15,281 nucleotides of DNA from Anaerolineaceae bacterium (GCA_003524305.1 DQHW01000042.1:89665-104945), one strand, 5' to 3'; shown: positions 6,028 through 13,119, numbered from the stretch's first letter. Translations and numbers: made by a program. Notes: a model not told the origin generated them from the sequence alone.

Positions 6028-8073
6028 CTACGCTTTATCAGCCGGTTTGTCGGTGGGTTTATCCGCCGTTCTTTCGACCGGTTTTTCGGCCGCAGAAGCA
6101 TCTTGAGCAGGAGTTGCGTCAAACGCTTTCATGCTCTTGCGAATATCATTACGCAGTGCTTCGGCGTCTTTGCTGCGTTCCTTGCTGGTTTCTCCGGTGA
6201 CAGCCAGATTCAGCTTGTCAGAAAGCAGCAGAGTCAGAAGACCTTCCATCACGCTGCCATTCGAAGAACCGCCTTCAGCGTTATTGCCGCTGATGACCAC
6301 CCGTGGAACCACATCCACACGGGATTGCTGTACAGCCTCTGCGAAGCGGTTCATCACCTGCTGTGTCACCTGGAACTGCGGTCCGCCGTAAGCAGCGACC
6401 TGTTCTTCAGTGGCGATAGCCTGGGCGATACCAGTTCGGGCGATGCGCTCGGCATCCGCTGCGGCCAAAGTTTTGATCTGGGCAGCTTGCTGCAGGGCAC
6501 GCTGGTATTCAGCCTTACCCTGGTTCGATTGCACTGTAATGCTCAACTCTGACTCGGTGATGCTGCGCTGCTGCTCGGTGCGTGCTTGTGCTTCGCGTAG
6601 TTCACGTTCTTTAACCGCAGCAGTTTGTTGTTTCTGGTATGTCTCAATCTGTTCCACTGCAATCTGGCGTGAGCGAAGCTGGTTAAGAATGATCTCAATT
6701 TGTTTATCTTCACCATTGGTGGTTGGCGTGCCGATTAACACTTCTTCCAATTCAAGGTTGTAATGAGCAAATTTATCTTTCATTTCTTTGCTTGAAATGT
6801 TCTGAATGTCATTACGCTCCTGGATCAATTGAATGAGCGTACGGGTTTGGCCGACGTTCTTGAAATAGGCTGAAACCATCGGGTCAAGGGTCTGTTCGAC
6901 CAGTTTCTTGACATCTCCAAAGCGTTGAACGACCAGGGGCGCTTTCTTGTAATCAATATGAATGACGACAGAAAGCGGCAGGGAAGGTTCAAAGGCATCC
7001 CTGGTGATCAAAGAAACTTCAGACAGGTTTTCATCAAAATGATGCGATCCTGACTCACTCTTGATCCATTTAAGGATGATGTTGGTGGTCGGTACAGGCA
7101 CCACCTTGCCAGCATAGGTATTGAAGGCATATTTGCCTGGCAGCAGCGGATCACTCCACACACCGCGGTTGCCGGTGCCAACCAATTCGCCGTGGCGGTA
7201 ATCGGTGCCAGAAAGATCCACCCCGACGTTGCCGGTATACGAAACCACCACACCCACAAAACCTACCTCGATCACGGTCTTTGGAATCATTTCAACCGTG
7301 GCAAACAAGCGGTTGAGGTAGTAGGTGCCTTCCACCAACACCTGAAGCTGACGTCCGCGCAGGCCGTTGGCGGCAATGAAGCGGTCAGGCATCTGGAAGT
7401 TGTTGTGATAGGTAAGCGCATCATTGACATCCGCACCCACCACTGGGGCGATGATCTCACCGGATGCCAAAGAGGGGCCGTCATGCACGGTGACCACACC
7501 AATTTGATCATCAGAATCTTTGATGACCACAGGGGTGAACCCTTTTCGGTCGGCTATCACTGTACGCATATTCTGGATGACACTCTGATCTTCGCGGCTA
7601 AGCGGCATGTAATAGACCTGCTCTTCGGTGATCACCACAAATTGAGCCAGGTTGATGGCATAAGTACCCTCTCGCAAAATCTGCCGCTGCGGACCGCGCT
7701 GTCCGTCGTTGTTCAAAAAGGCGGCTACATCCTGAAAATCGTTGGCCGTGATGTTTGACGCCAGCACCTGCATGGCAGAAAGCGGAACACCGTCGCGGGC
7801 AAAAATATAGCCGATCTTGCCCTGGGCAATGGTCACCAGCGGTGCAATATGCACCGAAAACTGGATGGGGATCAGGTAATGCAACCCACCACGCAGCAGA
7901 TCAGGTTGATAACCAGCCTCTCCATGCAACGCGATGAAGCGACCCTTCACCGACCGTCCGCCGAATCGTTTTTCAACGATACCGACCCTGTTGTTTGGGA
8001 TGAAGCGGATCCCCGAAAGCAGGAAGATGACAACGATGACAGCTAAACCAATGTATAAAAAATTTAAGGGCAT
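6028..8073 (-). CDS. SPFH/band-7 (flotillin-like) membrane protein
   Basis: A 681-residue protein with one N-terminal membrane anchor (about residues 5-21, FLYIGLAVIVVIFLLSG). A long beta-rich region and the SPFH/band-7 domain follow (about 265-450), with PLSVVIHIDYKKAPLVVQRF then VEQTLDPMVSAYFKN. A long Ala/Glu/Gln-rich helical, probably coiled-coil part follows (about 455-585), with RSRQIAVEQIETYQKQQ and AQIKTLAAADAERIA. This order is that of flotillin/stomatin-like proteins, which oligomerise into membrane scaffolds. The C-terminus (about 652-681) is low complexity with repeated DKP units. The start is placed at the ATG complementary to 8071-8073 because AAAAGGAG (complement of 8079-8086) is five bases away. 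A TTG further out has no Shine-Dalgarno. Phrases such as REGTYAINLAQF (134-145) and VEGTYYLNRLFA (247-258) recur, suggesting an internal duplication. It is larger than usual flotillins; its exact role is unknown. Confidence 0.88.
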   Translation of the reverse strand: MPLNFLYIGLAVIVVIFLLSGIRFIPNNRVGIVEKRFGGRSVKGRFIALHGEAGYQPDLLRGGLHYLIPIQFSVHIAPLVTIAQGKIGYIFARDGVPLSAMQVLASNITANDFQDVAAFLNNDGQRGPQRQILREGTYAINLAQFVVITEEQVYYMPLSREDQSVIQNMRTVIADRKGFTPVVIKDSDDQIGVVTVHDGPSLASGEIIAPVVGADVNDALTYHNNFQMPDRFIAANGLRGRQLQVLVEGTYYLNRLFATVEMIPKTVIEVGFVGVVVSYTGNVGVDLSGTDYRHGELVGTGNRGVWSDPLLPGKYAFNTYAGKVVPVPTTNIILKWIKSESGSHHFDENLSEVSLITRDAFEPSLPLSVVIHIDYKKAPLVVQRFGDVKKLVEQTLDPMVSAYFKNVGQTRTLIQLIQERNDIQNISSKEMKDKFAHYNLELEEVLIGTPTTNGEDKQIEIILNQLRSRQIAVEQIETYQKQQTAAVKERELREAQARTEQQRSITESELSITVQSNQGKAEYQRALQQAAQIKTLAAADAERIARTGIAQAIATEEQVAAYGGPQFQVTQQVMNRFAEAVQQSRVDVVPRVVISGNNAEGGSSNGSVMEGLLTLLLSDKLNLAVTGETSKERSKDAEALRNDIRKSMKAFDATPAQDASAAEKPVERTADKPTDKPADKA

Positions 8074-8106
8074 TTTTTCTCCTTTTCTGAAATTACCCAA
8101 ATATTG

Positions 8107-8112
8107 AGTATA
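8107..8112 (-). promoter_or_regulatory. Possible -10 box of the SPFH gene
   Basis: On the - strand the sequence reads TATACT, 34 bases ahead of the chosen ATG. It lies within the 10-bp palindrome GAGTATACTC (8106-8115), which could also be an operator. No good -35 lies at 16-18 bases, so this is tentative. Confidence 0.3.
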
Positions 8113-8137
8113 CTCTTGTGTAATATTTGGAGCCTTT

Positions 8138-8169
8138 TTGACAAGACTTTTTTGAAGCGATTATATAAA
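8138..8169 (+). promoter_or_regulatory. Sigma-70-type promoter of the DUF1684/VOC operon
   Basis: A perfect TTGACA (8138-8143) is followed 18 bases later by TATATA (8162-8167), or 20 bases later by TATAAA (8164-8169). Transcription would start near 8175, about 17 bases ahead of the ATG at 8192. Confidence 0.6.
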
Positions 8170-8191
8170 TTATTAACAATTACGAGATTGA

Positions 8192-9010
8192 ATGACCGAA
8201 AAATATGCTGCTGAAACCTTAATGCAATCACGCAAAGATCGCGACGAACACGTGCGCGCCAACCCTCGTCACTGGTTGGCGCTTGCCGGGTTGTTTATGC
8301 TCAAAGAGGGCGATAACTCTTTCGGCAGTGCGGATGCCAACAAGATCGTGCTGCCTGGCTTCCCCCACCCTTACAGTGGATGTCTGCACCTGGAAGATGG
8401 TCAGGTCAGCCTGACCGAAAGCGCCGAGGGTGTTCTGCTTAACCGACAACCAGCGGAGCCACACTTCTTGAAAGCCGATGTGGACGGCGACCCTGACCTG
8501 GTTGAAGCGGGGCCGATTCACTTGATGATCATCCGCCGGGGAGGCAATACTATGCTGCGCGCCTGGGATGTCGATGCCCAAGCCCTCAAAGAGTTCAAGG
8601 GTTTCAAGTATTTTCCGGTTAACCCGGATTATTGTTTTAAAGCCAAGTTCATGCCTTACAATCCACCTAAAACTTTCACAGTCACAGATGTCATCGGTTC
8701 ACAGCACGAAAGCAGCCTGCTGGGTGAAGTTCACTTCAATCTGAATGGTAAAAACCTCGCTTTACAGATCGAAGATGCGGATGACGAAGGACTTATCAGC
8801 TTTGTGGATGAAACCCGCAAAGACTTGACCTATCCAGGGGGGCGATTTTTGACCTTGCCCAAACCCCTGGAGGATACCATCATGCTTGATTTCAACGCCG
8901 CGCTCAACTGGCCTTGCGCCTACACTGCCTGGGCAACCTGTCCGCTGCCGCCAAAAGAAAATTTTCTACCCGTGCGCATTGAAGCCGGGGAGATGAGATA
9001 TCACGAATAG
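8192..9010 (+). CDS. DUF1684 family protein
   Basis: A 272-residue protein matching the DUF1684 pattern along its length. Landmarks are the N-terminal basic helix ending in HWLALAGLFMLKEGDNSFGS (27-46), NKIVLPGF, an FKGFKYFPVNPDY segment (135-147), the ETRKDLTYPGGRFL block (207-220), LDFNAALNWPCAY and the ending TCPLPPKENFLPVRIEAGE (249-267). The family is widespread in bacteria and archaea and has no established biochemical activity; conserved Tyr, Gly and Pro-rich loops suggest a beta-rich fold. No signal peptide is evident, so it is probably cytoplasmic. A GAG triplet (8184) gives only a weak Shine-Dalgarno. It is followed 12 bases later by a VOC protein, so the two are likely co-transcribed. 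Confidence 0.87.
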   Translation: MTEKYAAETLMQSRKDRDEHVRANPRHWLALAGLFMLKEGDNSFGSADANKIVLPGFPHPYSGCLHLEDGQVSLTESAEGVLLNRQPAEPHFLKADVDGDPDLVEAGPIHLMIIRRGGNTMLRAWDVDAQALKEFKGFKYFPVNPDYCFKAKFMPYNPPKTFTVTDVIGSQHESSLLGEVHFNLNGKNLALQIEDADDEGLISFVDETRKDLTYPGGRFLTLPKPLEDTIMLDFNAALNWPCAYTAWATCPLPPKENFLPVRIEAGEMRYHE

Positions 9011-9022
9011 TCAGGAGAATCA

Positions 9023-9421
9023 ATGACCCCTAGAATAGATATGCTGGGTATTTTCGCAAATGACATGCAGGTGATGGTTCCGTTTTATCGCGATGTGCTC
9101 GGGTTTGAAACCGACTGGGACGGTCAAAGCCCTTATGCGGAGTTCAAAAACGAGGGCGTGAGGTTCTCGATGTACCGCAGGAAAGAACTTGCCGACCTTT
9201 TTAAAGAAACACCAACCTTTCCTCCCGCGCTTAATGGCACATTCGAGATCGCACTAGACTTCCCCACCTCAGCGGATGCAGACCGTGAATATGAGCGTTT
9301 GGTGACTGCCGGTGCCCGAACTCTTTACGCACCCCGCGATGAACCATGGGGCATGCGTTCTTCGATGGTCGCCGACCCCGAGAACAACATCATTGAAATT
9401 GGTTCATGGAATAAGGGTTAA
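9023..9421 (+). CDS. VOC superfamily protein (glyoxalase/bleomycin-resistance/dioxygenase fold)
   Basis: A 132-residue protein showing the paired beta-alpha-beta-beta-beta modules of the vicinal-oxygen-chelate fold. Module 1 has FANDMQVMVPFYRDVLGFET (11-30), the standard 'D...mv.FYrDvLGFe' helix. Module 2 has ADREYERLVTAGARTLYAPR (86-105) and ends WGMRSSMVADPENNIIEIGS, with the usual metal-ligand glutamate at E125. The first-strand histidine/glutamine ligand of canonical glyoxalase I is not obvious (IDMLGIF at the start), so metal binding may be incomplete. AGGAGA (9013-9018) lies four bases ahead of the ATG. It shares an operon with the DUF1684 gene. Fold assignment is firm; the reaction is unknown. 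Confidence 0.88.
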   Translation: MTPRIDMLGIFANDMQVMVPFYRDVLGFETDWDGQSPYAEFKNEGVRFSMYRRKELADLFKETPTFPPALNGTFEIALDFPTSADADREYERLVTAGARTLYAPRDEPWGMRSSMVADPENNIIEIGSWNKG

Positions 9422-9434
9422 AAAAGGCTTTCTT

Positions 9435-9455
9435 TCGCAGAGGTGCGATCTTTTT
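9435..9455 (+). terminator. Short intrinsic terminator after the VOC gene
   Basis: TCGCA (9435-9439), loop GAGG, TGCGA (9444-9448), then TCTTTTT. The stem is only five base pairs, but it sits 13 bases after the stop and runs directly into a T tract. Confidence 0.5.
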
Positions 9456-9617
9456 CTGGAACATCGCTCGCCCTCCAATAATCAAGGTGAACGAGGGGTA
9501 TAAAGAACGCGCACCCTTGAGTAGGTAATGAAAACCAATAATTCTTACACATTAACATATAAGTCGTATAAAAAAACAATAAAAATCAATTCGAATAAAA
9601 CGACTATTGTATGTTCG

Positions 9618-9660
9618 CCCTCTCCCTCGGTCCCTCTCCCGCAAACAGGAGAGGGATGCC
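9618..9660. repeat. 43-base hairpin repeat, copy 1
   Basis: Begins CCCTCTCCCTCGG and ends GGAGAGGGATGCC. CCCTCTCC (9632-9639) pairs perfectly with GGAGAGGG (9648-9655) around an eight-base loop. The outer CCCTCTCC at 9618-9625 could pair with the same right arm instead. It matches copy 2 at 39 of 43 positions by hand alignment. Confidence 0.75.
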
Positions 9661-9779
9661 TATTCTCGATCAGGTTTGCTTATGATTCCAAGCAATAAAC
9701 ATAATTTTTTTTGCCTTTTTCTGAGTAAACAATTTTGATTCGAACCGATTTTGTTGAGATTCGAATAAATTGTTTTTTA

Positions 9780-9822
9780 CCCTCTCCTTCGGTACCTCTC
9801 CAGCTAACAGGAGAGGGATGCC
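9780..9822. repeat. 43-base hairpin repeat, copy 2
   Basis: Same layout and orientation as copy 1, from CCCTCTCCTTCGG to GGAGAGGGATGCC. The inner stem is seven base pairs (9795-9801 with 9810-9816) with an eight-base loop. One of the four differences from copy 1 falls in the inner left arm, where the outer CCCTCTCC (9780-9787) could restore full pairing. Confidence 0.75.
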
Positions 9823-9849
9823 ATCACTACGCCAAAATATATACAAGAT

Positions 9850-9892
9850 TAATTGAATTGAACCATAGAAACAATTCGATTCAATTCAATTA
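9850..9892. repeat. 13-bp perfect inverted repeat (AT-rich)
   Basis: TAATTGAATTGAA (9850-9862) and TTCAATTCAATTA (9880-9892) are exact reverse complements with a 17-base spacer. They lie about 75 bases upstream of the glycosyltransferase promoter. It could be a hairpin or a regulator site. Confidence 0.6.
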
Positions 9893-9967
9893 CATTTTTG
9901 ACCCTCATTTTTACAAGATCGTTATTTGATAATAGAATATATGTTCCATATTTCAAGTATATCATAG

Positions 9968-9997
9968 TTGTCAAGCTTTTTTTGCACAATGTATAAT
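9968..9997 (+). promoter_or_regulatory. Promoter of the starch-synthase-like gene
   Basis: TTGTCA (9968-9973), 18-base spacer, perfect TATAAT (9992-9997). A start near 10004 gives a leader of about 33 bases containing GGGGAGGG (10023-10030), which argues that translation starts at TTG 10037 and not upstream. Confidence 0.7.
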
Positions 9998-10036
9998 AAT
10001 AGGAAGATTAGGATCATCACCCGGGGAGGGTTAACT

Positions 10037-11653
10037 TTGAACATCCCTTTGGAAGAAAAATTATTGAAAAAGATCGGCAGCGCGCAGTTCTTCATGCTGC
10101 GCTATGAAACCGAATTCACGCCCTGCACGGGGATCACCGCGGTCACCAAACAGGAACGCCGCAACTTCAAGCGCGGCATTATGATTGCGCCCTGGTGCCC
10201 AAAGCTCAAACGCGAAAAACCGCAAGACAATCCGATTACGAACGGTAAAGTCAAACCCACGGATTGGCGCTTCAAGGTAAACGGATTGCTCTGCCGCGTG
10301 TTGGTCACCACAGACGAATTTGTGCCCATTTTGTTTCTGGCTATTGACGGACACTTCGAGGGCATCGAAACCCCTTACGATATTCCTTTAACAAGTTTAC
10401 GTGAAGATACATTATTGTTCGGCCTGGCCGTGGATGCCCTGCTCAAACAGACCGCCTCCCCCCAGCAATTCGTGTGGGCCGCGGATTGGGAAACCGTGCC
10501 GGCCATGGTGCTGGCCCGCAGCCGCCATCACGTGTCTCTGACCCTGCACAATACCTTTGACGAATGCCTGGTCAACGAGATCAAGCCGTTTGGCAAGACT
10601 TTTGCGCTTTTCGGCACCAAACGCAAAGAAAATGGCATCAACACCGCGCTTGAAATCGGCATGGAACTAGCCGATGTGGTTACCACCGTCAACCGAGGAT
10701 TCGCCTACGGCATGCGCAATGAGGCCATCCAAAACAAGGTGATGGCGCCTCACCTGCAAGCCTTGATGGGCAGAGTGGTGGGCATCAACAACGCCGCTTT
10801 CGCCAGGATCAGCGATGCACTATTGGTGCTTAAACAAGCCCTGATCGAGAATCCGGTTGAGGCACGCAAGGAACTCTTCAAGGCGCAAGCCGAAGCCCGG
10901 GCGCTGCTGCCACAAGAGATCAGCAGCCAATGTGCAGATAAGGTGATCATTGTCAGCATGGGCAGGCGCGTGGCGCAGAAGCTGCATGATGTGATGGTTG
11001 AAAGCACGCGCCAACTGCTGCGTAAAGACAAGAATTTACCATTATTCGTGGTCTTTACCACCGTCCACGGCGACGCTGGCAGCCCGGCGCGGCTTGAACG
11101 CATGCAGGCATTGGCCAAAGAGTTCCCCAATAACGTGGCCTGCCTGGATGGCCGCTTACAGTTTTTCAGCGAGATGATGCGCGCCGCGGACTACAACTGC
11201 ATGCCCTCCCTCTATGAACCGCACGGCGGCGCGTATGAGGGCACGGTCATCCCCATTGCGCGCGCGGTGGATGGCCTGGCCGAACAAATCTGCGCGCTTG
11301 AGCCAAAGGGCGAAGCCGCCAGAATGAACGATTTGTGGCATCCCACCAACGAAGCGCCCGGCGGATTGCTGTTCCGCGAAGGCGGCAAGACCACCGCTAG
11401 CCGCGTCAAAGACCTGGCGGCACTGCTCAGCCAGAGCCCTTCGCCCAACAATAAACTGTTTAAAGAAATGACTGCCGCGCTGTGTGAAGTGCTGCTGCAA
11501 GCCGTGGCGCTGCGGGTGAAACAGCCTGAGAAGTATGCCGAGCTGGTGCTGGCTGCCATCGAAAAGCAGGAGGGCTCCAGTTGGGAGGTCAATCTTGGCG
11601 GTATGCTGGCGTTGATCGAAGAGGCTCGGTTGAAAAGAAAGATCAGTTTTTAA
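10037..11653 (+). CDS. Glycogen/starch synthase-like glycosyltransferase (GT-B fold, GT5-related)
   Basis: 538 residues from the TTG at 10037. That start is chosen because GGGGAGGG is six bases upstream, while the other in-frame starts (9968, 9989) lie inside the promoter. The first Rossmann domain has the E-x-x-P loop RYETEFTPCTGITAV (22-36), DWETVPAMVLAR (150-161), LTLHNTF (168-174) and ELADVVTTVNRGFAYGM (210-226), which mirror glycogen-synthase blocks. The second domain carries IIVSMGRRVAQKLHD (304-318), with Arg310 and Lys315 at the spacing of the nucleotide-sugar-phosphate ligands, and MPSLYEPHGGAYEG (389-402) with catalytic-type Glu394. The K-x-G-G-L sequence of canonical ADP-glucose synthases is not kept (C-T-G-I-T here), and the HDW histidine is Ala, so donor or acceptor may differ. 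The family usually makes alpha-1,4-glucan; that activity is inferred. Confidence 0.82.
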   Translation: MNIPLEEKLLKKIGSAQFFMLRYETEFTPCTGITAVTKQERRNFKRGIMIAPWCPKLKREKPQDNPITNGKVKPTDWRFKVNGLLCRVLVTTDEFVPILFLAIDGHFEGIETPYDIPLTSLREDTLLFGLAVDALLKQTASPQQFVWAADWETVPAMVLARSRHHVSLTLHNTFDECLVNEIKPFGKTFALFGTKRKENGINTALEIGMELADVVTTVNRGFAYGMRNEAIQNKVMAPHLQALMGRVVGINNAAFARISDALLVLKQALIENPVEARKELFKAQAEARALLPQEISSQCADKVIIVSMGRRVAQKLHDVMVESTRQLLRKDKNLPLFVVFTTVHGDAGSPARLERMQALAKEFPNNVACLDGRLQFFSEMMRAADYNCMPSLYEPHGGAYEGTVIPIARAVDGLAEQICALEPKGEAARMNDLWHPTNEAPGGLLFREGGKTTASRVKDLAALLSQSPSPNNKLFKEMTAALCEVLLQAVALRVKQPEKYAELVLAAIEKQEGSSWEVNLGGMLALIEEARLKRKISF

Positions 11654-11778
11654 CCACGAAACACACACCTCTCGCCGCGTTGCGGCTCGGGTGCGCATAA
11701 ACCGCGCGAAAAACGCGAAAATTTTAAAATACACATAGTGTTTAAATTAAAAGAACAGAAAACAACAGGATTATCCTC
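11654..11778. other. Intergenic region with small GC hairpins
   Basis: GCCGC (11674-11678) pairs with GCGGC (11682-11686) soon after the glycosyltransferase stop. A CGCG-AAAAA-CGCG unit (11705-11717) runs into AAAATTTTAAAATA. No T run follows the first hairpin, so termination is uncertain. AGGAT (11768-11772) provides the Shine-Dalgarno for the cupin gene. Confidence 0.4.
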
Positions 11779-12108
11779 ATGGACATAAAAAACATCCCAT
11801 TTGGTACGACGGATTGGGCACAGATTGAACCTGTTGAACATGAAGGTGAGACCGGTATTGCCACGTGGCGGATTCAGCAGTTTGGCAAGATCCGCGTGCG
11901 CATGGTGGCGTATTCGCCCGGTTACCTGGCGGACCACTGGTGCCGTAAAGGCCATATTTTATTATGCCTCGAAGGCGAACTGCACACCGAACTGGAGGAT
12001 GGCAGAACCTTCGTCCTCACGCCGGGGATGAGTTACCAGGTGGCGGATGGCGCAGAGGCGCATCGGTCATCCACCGCGACAGGGGCAAAGTTGTTTATTG
12101 TGGATTGA
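11779..12108 (+). CDS. DHCW-motif cupin-fold protein
   Basis: A 109-residue single-domain cupin. It starts MDIKNIPFGTTDWAQIEPVE and contains YSPGYLADHWCRKGHILLC (45-63), whose DHWCxxGH block (52-59) defines the 'DHCW motif cupin fold' family. The second cupin strand set holds LEGELHTELEDGRTFVLTPG (64-83) and MSYQVADGAEAHRS with His95. His53, His59 and His95 are candidate metal ligands. The length is normal for the family and the whole protein looks intact. It follows the glycosyltransferase by 125 bases on the same strand, and whether it shares a transcript is unclear. Biochemical function of the family is not established. It is the last gene with GC content like the rest of the chromosome before the AT-rich cassette. 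Confidence 0.88.
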   Translation: MDIKNIPFGTTDWAQIEPVEHEGETGIATWRIQQFGKIRVRMVAYSPGYLADHWCRKGHILLCLEGELHTELEDGRTFVLTPGMSYQVADGAEAHRSSTATGAKLFIVD

Positions 12109-12380
12109 GACTCACTGGTAGAGTTCAAAGAGTATGCGCAGAAGGTGAAGTCCAAGTTGATTCTAGGGGTGTGGTAATTCAACATCAGCAATTGTTGAAA
12201 TTTTGACGCCATTTTTAGTAATTAAGTTTATGCATACTTACTTTATAAAAAAATAAATGCATCAATTAACAATTTCTCTTTTTAGTAGCAGAATTTTTTC
12301 AAATGTGTATAATTATTTTACTAGTTAGTTTTTGATATTTTTAGAGGGATTCATTATTCAAGTAAATTTCAGAGGGAAAA
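12109..12380. other. Intergenic transition into the AT-rich cassette
   Basis: 272 bases without a supportable gene. Base composition drops visibly at about 12200. TTCAACA (12178-12184) and TGTTGAA (12193-12199) form a 7-bp hairpin followed by ATTTTG, a possible weak terminator for the cupin gene. ATGCAT occurs twice (12230-12235 and 12257-12262). A consensus -10 lies at 12308-12313. Confidence 0.5.
12308..12313 (+). promoter_or_regulatory. Candidate -10 box for the AT-rich five-gene cassette
   Basis: A perfect TATAAT preceded by TGTG, 67 bases upstream of the first cassette ATG. No clear -35 is found at 16-18 bases. It is the only consensus -10 hexamer seen in the gap; in AT-rich DNA this can arise by chance. 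Confidence 0.4.
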
Positions 12381-12743
12381 ATGATTGAAAATGAAAACGA
12401 AATTCTCGTTGTTTTGCAGTCTATTGAAGATAAATTAAATAGAATCTATTTGTGTTTTGAAAACCAATATTTTGATATTCAAAATCAAAAAAATAAAGAA
12501 AAATTAGAACTATTTAAATCAATAATCACTGATAATCGAAAAAAAATTTTTCCACTAATTTTTGATAGCCACCAACTTTCCCAAAAAGAAATTGCAGATA
12601 AAGTGGGTGTAACTAGGCAAGCCGTTGGGAAGTTTATAAACCAATTAATTGAGAATGATTTGATCGTCCAAAAAACTGAAGCTGATAAAACAATATATGA
12701 AGATAAATTTAATTTAGTACCATATCTTGAGAAACTGAAATAA
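12381..12743 (+). CDS. Small winged helix-turn-helix protein (MarR-like), cassette gene 1
   Basis: 120 residues, not recognised as a named family. The N-terminal half is helical with a heptad-like pattern (ILVVLQSIEDKLNRIYLCFE, 8-27), suggesting a coiled-coil dimerisation helix. The C-terminal half has a helix-turn-helix at QKEIADKVGVTRQAVGKFIN (68-87), continuing QLIENDLI, followed by a short wing (VQKTEADKTIYED). AGAGGG (12371-12376) lies four bases ahead of the ATG. It opens a run of five same-strand genes with short gaps (10 bases to the next). It may autoregulate the cassette or serve as a DNA-binding subunit. Codon use is strongly A/T-biased, unlike the genes before 12108. Confidence 0.75.
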   Translation: MIENENEILVVLQSIEDKLNRIYLCFENQYFDIQNQKNKEKLELFKSIITDNRKKIFPLIFDSHQLSQKEIADKVGVTRQAVGKFINQLIENDLIVQKTEADKTIYEDKFNLVPYLEKLK

Positions 12744-12753
12744 TAGGAATAAT

Positions 12754-13119
12754 ATGGATCATAAAGATTTAAATCCTTCTTTGTTGGAAAGTATAGATTT
12801 TTCTCTAAAAGAGATCAATAAGTTGGTAAGGTTAATTTCTACACCGTTGATTAAAGATATACTTGAGAAAACCTTAAACACAAAAGATAAAAGGCTCGTT
12901 TATTCAAATATGGATGGTGAAAAAAGTGTCACTAGTATTCAAGAACTCACAAAAGTAAATGTACGATATATATCTGAATGGGGACAAGACTGGGAAAAAA
13001 TTGGAATTGTTGAATCTGAATCGAACTCTAGTGTTCGAGGCCGGAGAAAAAAGCTTTATGATCTCACATTGTTTGATGTAACAATTGATATACCAGAAAA
13101 TAAAATAAACGAAGGTTAA
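12754..13119 (+). CDS. Small winged-helix-like protein, cassette gene 2
   Basis: 121 residues, not recognised. The N-terminal part is helical (LLESIDFSLKEINKLVRLIS, 10-29). A helix-turn-helix candidate lies in SVTSIQELTKVNVRYISEWG (58-77) plus QDWEKIGIVE, which fits the 'elt...nv..is.w...w.k.GiVe' spacing of winged-helix proteins. A basic wing follows (SVRGRRKKLYDLTLF, 93-107). AGGAA (12745-12749) is just ahead of the ATG, ten bases after the previous stop. The next gene starts 20 bases later. It has the same general layout and size as genes 1 and 3 but no close sequence identity by eye, so they are structural analogues or distant paralogues. DNA binding is inferred from the fold. Confidence 0.68.
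   Translation: MDHKDLNPSLLESIDFSLKEINKLVRLISTPLIKDILEKTLNTKDKRLVYSNMDGEKSVTSIQELTKVNVRYISEWGQDWEKIGIVESESNSSVRGRRKKLYDLTLFDVTIDIPENKINEG

Larger units (their letters stand above)
9422..9967. other. AT-rich intergenic region carrying repeats
   Basis: About 545 bases with no supportable gene. Besides the short terminator at 9435-9455 it holds an imperfect CAAGGTG/CACCCTTG inverted pair (9483-9489 and 9512-9519), two copies of a 43-base repeat (9618-9660 and 9780-9822), several scattered ATTCGAATAAA-like strings (for example near 9588-9599 and 9759-9769), and a 13-bp inverted repeat at 9850-9892. A short open frame at 9735-9929 crosses the second repeat and lacks a Shine-Dalgarno, so I do not call it a gene. 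Confidence 0.6.

Noticed and set aside
7192..7758. 188-codon open frame on the + strand inside the SPFH gene
   Set aside because: The opposite strand encodes a recognisable SPFH protein throughout; no Shine-Dalgarno or known domain in the shadow frame.
9618..9822. CRISPR array suggested by the repeated 43-base sequence
   Set aside because: Only two copies separated by about 120 bases of AT-rich sequence, with long self-complementary arms; not the regular repeat-spacer pattern.
9735..9929. 64-codon open frame in the intergenic region
   Set aside because: It runs through the second 43-base repeat, has no Shine-Dalgarno and no recognisable protein pattern.
11156..11734. 192-codon open frame on the - strand over the end of the glycosyltransferase
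   Set aside because: It is antisense to conserved catalytic motifs of the enzyme; typical shadow in GC-rich coding DNA.
12109..12174. In-frame open stretch of 21 codons after the cupin stop, possibly a former C-terminal extension or gene remnant
   Set aside because: The cupin already has full family length, and the short stretch matches nothing I recognise; chance is the simplest explanation.
12203..12249. TTGACG with downstream TTTATG/TATAAA as a second cassette promoter
   Set aside because: Neither -10 candidate lies at 16-18 bases with a good match, and such strings are frequent in AT-rich DNA.
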